DNA of 64,000 bases from Flavobacterium commune (GTDB lineage: Bacteria; Bacteroidota; Bacteroidia; Flavobacteriales; Flavobacteriaceae). How positions within the stretch are numbered: the first letter of the stretch is position 1; every line of letters starts with the position of its first letter. The stretch lies in contig NZ_CP017774.1 in the NCBI RefSeq assembly GCF_001857965.1, positions 2,976,001 to 3,040,000 on the forward strand, in the 5' to 3' direction. This document shows, one piece after another, positions 62,363-64,000 of the stretch. Both the position numbers and the translations under genes were made by a program. The notes under the pieces were generated by a model. It made no database searches and had not been told where the DNA came from. It saw nothing but the letters and a program-made list of their open reading frames with translations.

Positions 62363-63732
62363 GACACTATCCCAAAAAGTGTGTAAGTTGAAAAGTTAAG
62401 GCTTCGTTTTTATAATCGGAGCCTTTTTTCAAATATAAGGGTAAATTGGTTTAAAACAATTCCCCAATTTTGAATAGGCATTGACCATTTTTTGGTCGCT
62501 TCTCTTAAAGCCAAAAATACCGATTTTAATACAGCATCATCTGTTGGGAACGACATTTTATTTTTAGTGTATTTTCTAATTTTTCCGTTTAAGTTCTCGA
62601 TTAAATTTGTTGTATAAATGATTTTTCTAATTTCAATTGGAAAATCAAAAAATACGGTCAATTCATCCCAGTTATCTCGCCAGGATTTAATTGCATAAGA
62701 ATATTTGGATTCCCATTTGTCTGCAAAATCGTTTAAAGCCAACTCTACTGCTTGTTTTGTTGGAGCGTTATAAATATGTTTCATATCGGCAGTAAATTGT
62801 TTTCGATCCTTCCAAACGACATATTTACAAGCATTTCTAATTTGATGAACCACGCAGATTTGTGTTTGAGATTCAGGGAAAACACTTCGGATTGTTTGAG
62901 TAAATCCATTTAAATTATCGGTAGCTGTAATAAGTATATCTTCAACGCCACGGGCTTTTAAATCAGTCAAAACACTCATCCAAAAGCTACTGCTTTCATT
63001 CTTACCAAGCCACATTCCTAAAACATCTTTTTTACCATCTCTGTTAAGCCCTACAGCTAAATAAATAGTTTTATTGATAACTTTCGAACCTTCTCTAACC
63101 TTAAAAACAATACCATCCATCCAAACAATTAAATAAAGCTCTTCTAGTGGCCTGTTTTGCCAAGTAACTACTTCATTTGTAATTGTGTTGGTAATACGTG
63201 ATATAGTCGAAGAAGACACTTCAAAATCATATACCTCCTTGATCTGTTCTTCAATATCACTAACACTCATGCCTTTAGCATAAAGTGAGATGATGACATT
63301 TTCAATACCTTGGGCTATATTTTCTCTTTTAGGAACAAGCAGGGGATTAAAGGAAGAATCTCTGTCACGAGGAACTTTGATTTCTTGTTGACCAAAAGAG
63401 GTCTTTATTTTTTTAGTTCCGTGTCCGTTGCGATAATTACCCTTAGTGGTTTTATCGTGTTTTTCATTGTCTAAATGAGCATCAAGTTCGGCTTCGAGCA
63501 TATGTTCAACAGCTCGTTTGTGCATCGTTTGAAAGAATGAGGTTAAATCTTCTGCATTCTTGAAGGATTTATAGAAATCCTTGTTGTTTAATAAGTCGTC
63601 TTTGTCAATCATAATTATGTAAGGTTAAAAATAACAAAAAGTTATTTCCGAAAAATATTTTTGAGCTTTTTAAAGGAGCTCAAATATTTTTCAGAATAAC
63701 TTTTCAACTTACACAGTTAGTGAGACACTACC
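62363..63732 (-). mobile_element. IS256-family insertion sequence, copy 2 (1370 bp)
   Basis: It has the same length, ends and orientation as copy 1. Its own 8-bp target duplication TTTTAATT lies at 62355-62362 and 63733-63740. The duplicated bases include the stop codon of the methyltransferase at the right edge, which is therefore kept intact. Confidence 0.95.
62410..63612 (-). CDS. IS256 family transposase, copy 2
   Basis: The 400-aa product is the same as copy 1 except for Val instead of Ala at the position read from base 62747 (A here, G at 53932 in copy 1). DDE residues and HTH are intact. The near identity points to recent transposition of one copy. Confidence 0.97.
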   Translation of the reverse strand: MIDKDDLLNNKDFYKSFKNAEDLTSFFQTMHKRAVEHMLEAELDAHLDNEKHDKTTKGNYRNGHGTKKIKTSFGQQEIKVPRDRDSSFNPLLVPKRENIAQGIENVIISLYAKGMSVSDIEEQIKEVYDFEVSSSTISRITNTITNEVVTWQNRPLEELYLIVWMDGIVFKVREGSKVINKTIYLAVGLNRDGKKDVLGMWLGKNESSSFWMSVLTDLKARGVEDILITATDNLNGFTQTIRSVFPESQTQICVVHQIRNACKYVVWKDRKQFTADMKHIYNAPTKQAVELALNDFADKWESKYSYAIKSWRDNWDELTVFFDFPIEIRKIIYTTNLIENLNGKIRKYTKNKMSFPTDDAVLKSVFLALREATKKWSMPIQNWGIVLNQFTLIFEKRLRL

Positions 63733-63734
63733 TT

Positions 63735-64000
63735 TTAATTCGTAATTAATAATTCGGTTAACTTTCCTCTTTTTTCAGCATTTGCATTAATCATTCGGGT
63801 TGCAAAAACACGATTGATATTGAATTCTTCGTAAATATCGTCAAAAAAAGTGTCAGTTATATCTTTTCCTTTCACATCGGAGTTACTTAATATCCATTTA
63901 TGGTTTAATTTATCTAGTTTTTTACAAAAATCACGTAAACGTATTTGTTCATTATCGTCAAATTCGTCTTTGGCATAAGAATTAAAACTTGATGTATTGC
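63735..64000 (-). CDS. DNA adenine methyltransferase (Dam/DpnM type), C-terminal part
   Basis: The frame is open from the window edge to TAA at 63735-63737, giving 87 residues and a partial codon. It reads TSSFNSYAKDEFDDNEQIRLRDFCKKLDK, WILSNSDVK, FFDDIYEEFNINRVFATRMINANAEKRGKLTELLITN, shown in parts. These match the C-terminus of D12-class Dam/DpnM enzymes, including the LSNSD and RxINxNxxKR blocks. It would methylate adenine in GATC. It is convergent with the DGQHR operon and its last codons abut the second IS. Confidence 0.85.
   Translation of the reverse strand, partial: NTSSFNSYAKDEFDDNEQIRLRDFCKKLDKLNHKWILSNSDVKGKDITDTFFDDIYEEFNINRVFATRMINANAEKRGKLTELLITN

Noticed and set aside
53540..63740. 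Composite transposon made of two IS256 copies
   Set aside because: Each copy has its own perfect 8-bp target duplication, which shows separate insertions.

Overview
The window looks like a chromosomal segment of a Flavobacterium-like member of the Bacteroidota. The DNA is AT-rich, starts lack Shine-Dalgarno sequences, and TAnnTTTG-type -7 promoter elements are visible. Many products belong to families typical of that group (DUF4252, DUF3826, DUF2911, DUF1684, DUF2520, PASTA/RluD next to ddl, a GGGP-synthase-like UbiA enzyme next to maf and kdsC). No rRNA operon, CRISPR array or replication origin is visible. All calls come from reading the sequence and from memory of protein families; no database was searched.

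Layout. 1-10 kb: the start of a GH42 beta-galactosidase, secreted proteins linked to polysaccharide use (DUF1961-like, DUF3826), ddl, a PASTA-rluD pair, an S41 protease lipoprotein and TPR/DUF proteins. 10.5-18 kb: a complete RND efflux operon (TolC, MFP, RND pump, SDR) with its TetR regulator and two mirror-image 13-bp operators. 18-24 kb: an SGNH esterase, tRNA-Arg(ACG), apt, TatD, TcdA and a HAD phosphatase. 24-28 kb: a PIG-L deacetylase, 35-aa membrane peptide and sodium:solute symporter operon. 28.5-32 kb: duplicated secreted proteins behind sigma54-like promoter motifs, and a BamA/TamA-like barrel. 32-50 kb: mostly housekeeping genes (mscS, maf, ubiA-like, kdsC, hsp20, prfB with its +1 frameshift, ltaE, ybaB, an S9 peptidase, a cysteine-synthase-like enzyme, GH39, topB, a nucleosidase).

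From about 49.8 kb to the right edge the window becomes an accessory, defence-rich region. It starts with a thermonuclease-like protein, a family protein of unknown function and about 1.2 kb of gene-poor DNA with a strikingly G+C-rich core. Next comes an AbiF-type abortive infection gene (HEPN-like RNxxxH motif), preceded by a short terminator-ended RNA that resembles the abiF RNA motif and followed by a 51-aa ORF. Two nearly identical 1370-bp IS256-family elements, each with its own 8-bp target duplication, flank an island of DNA modification and restriction genes.

The island has two divergent arms around a palindromic operator. The left arm encodes a small protein, a DpnA-like methyltransferase with a C-terminal extension, a DUF5655-type nuclease and an HTH protein. 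The right arm is a tightly packed operon: an XRE C-type controller, an unknown protein, a PD-(D/E)XK endonuclease, a membrane coiled-coil protein and a DGQHR (DndB-like) protein. A Dam/DpnM-type methyltransferase runs in from the right edge, with the second IS inserted at its stop codon. The combination of restriction-modification, DGQHR and membrane coiled-coil genes is the best candidate here for an undescribed system.
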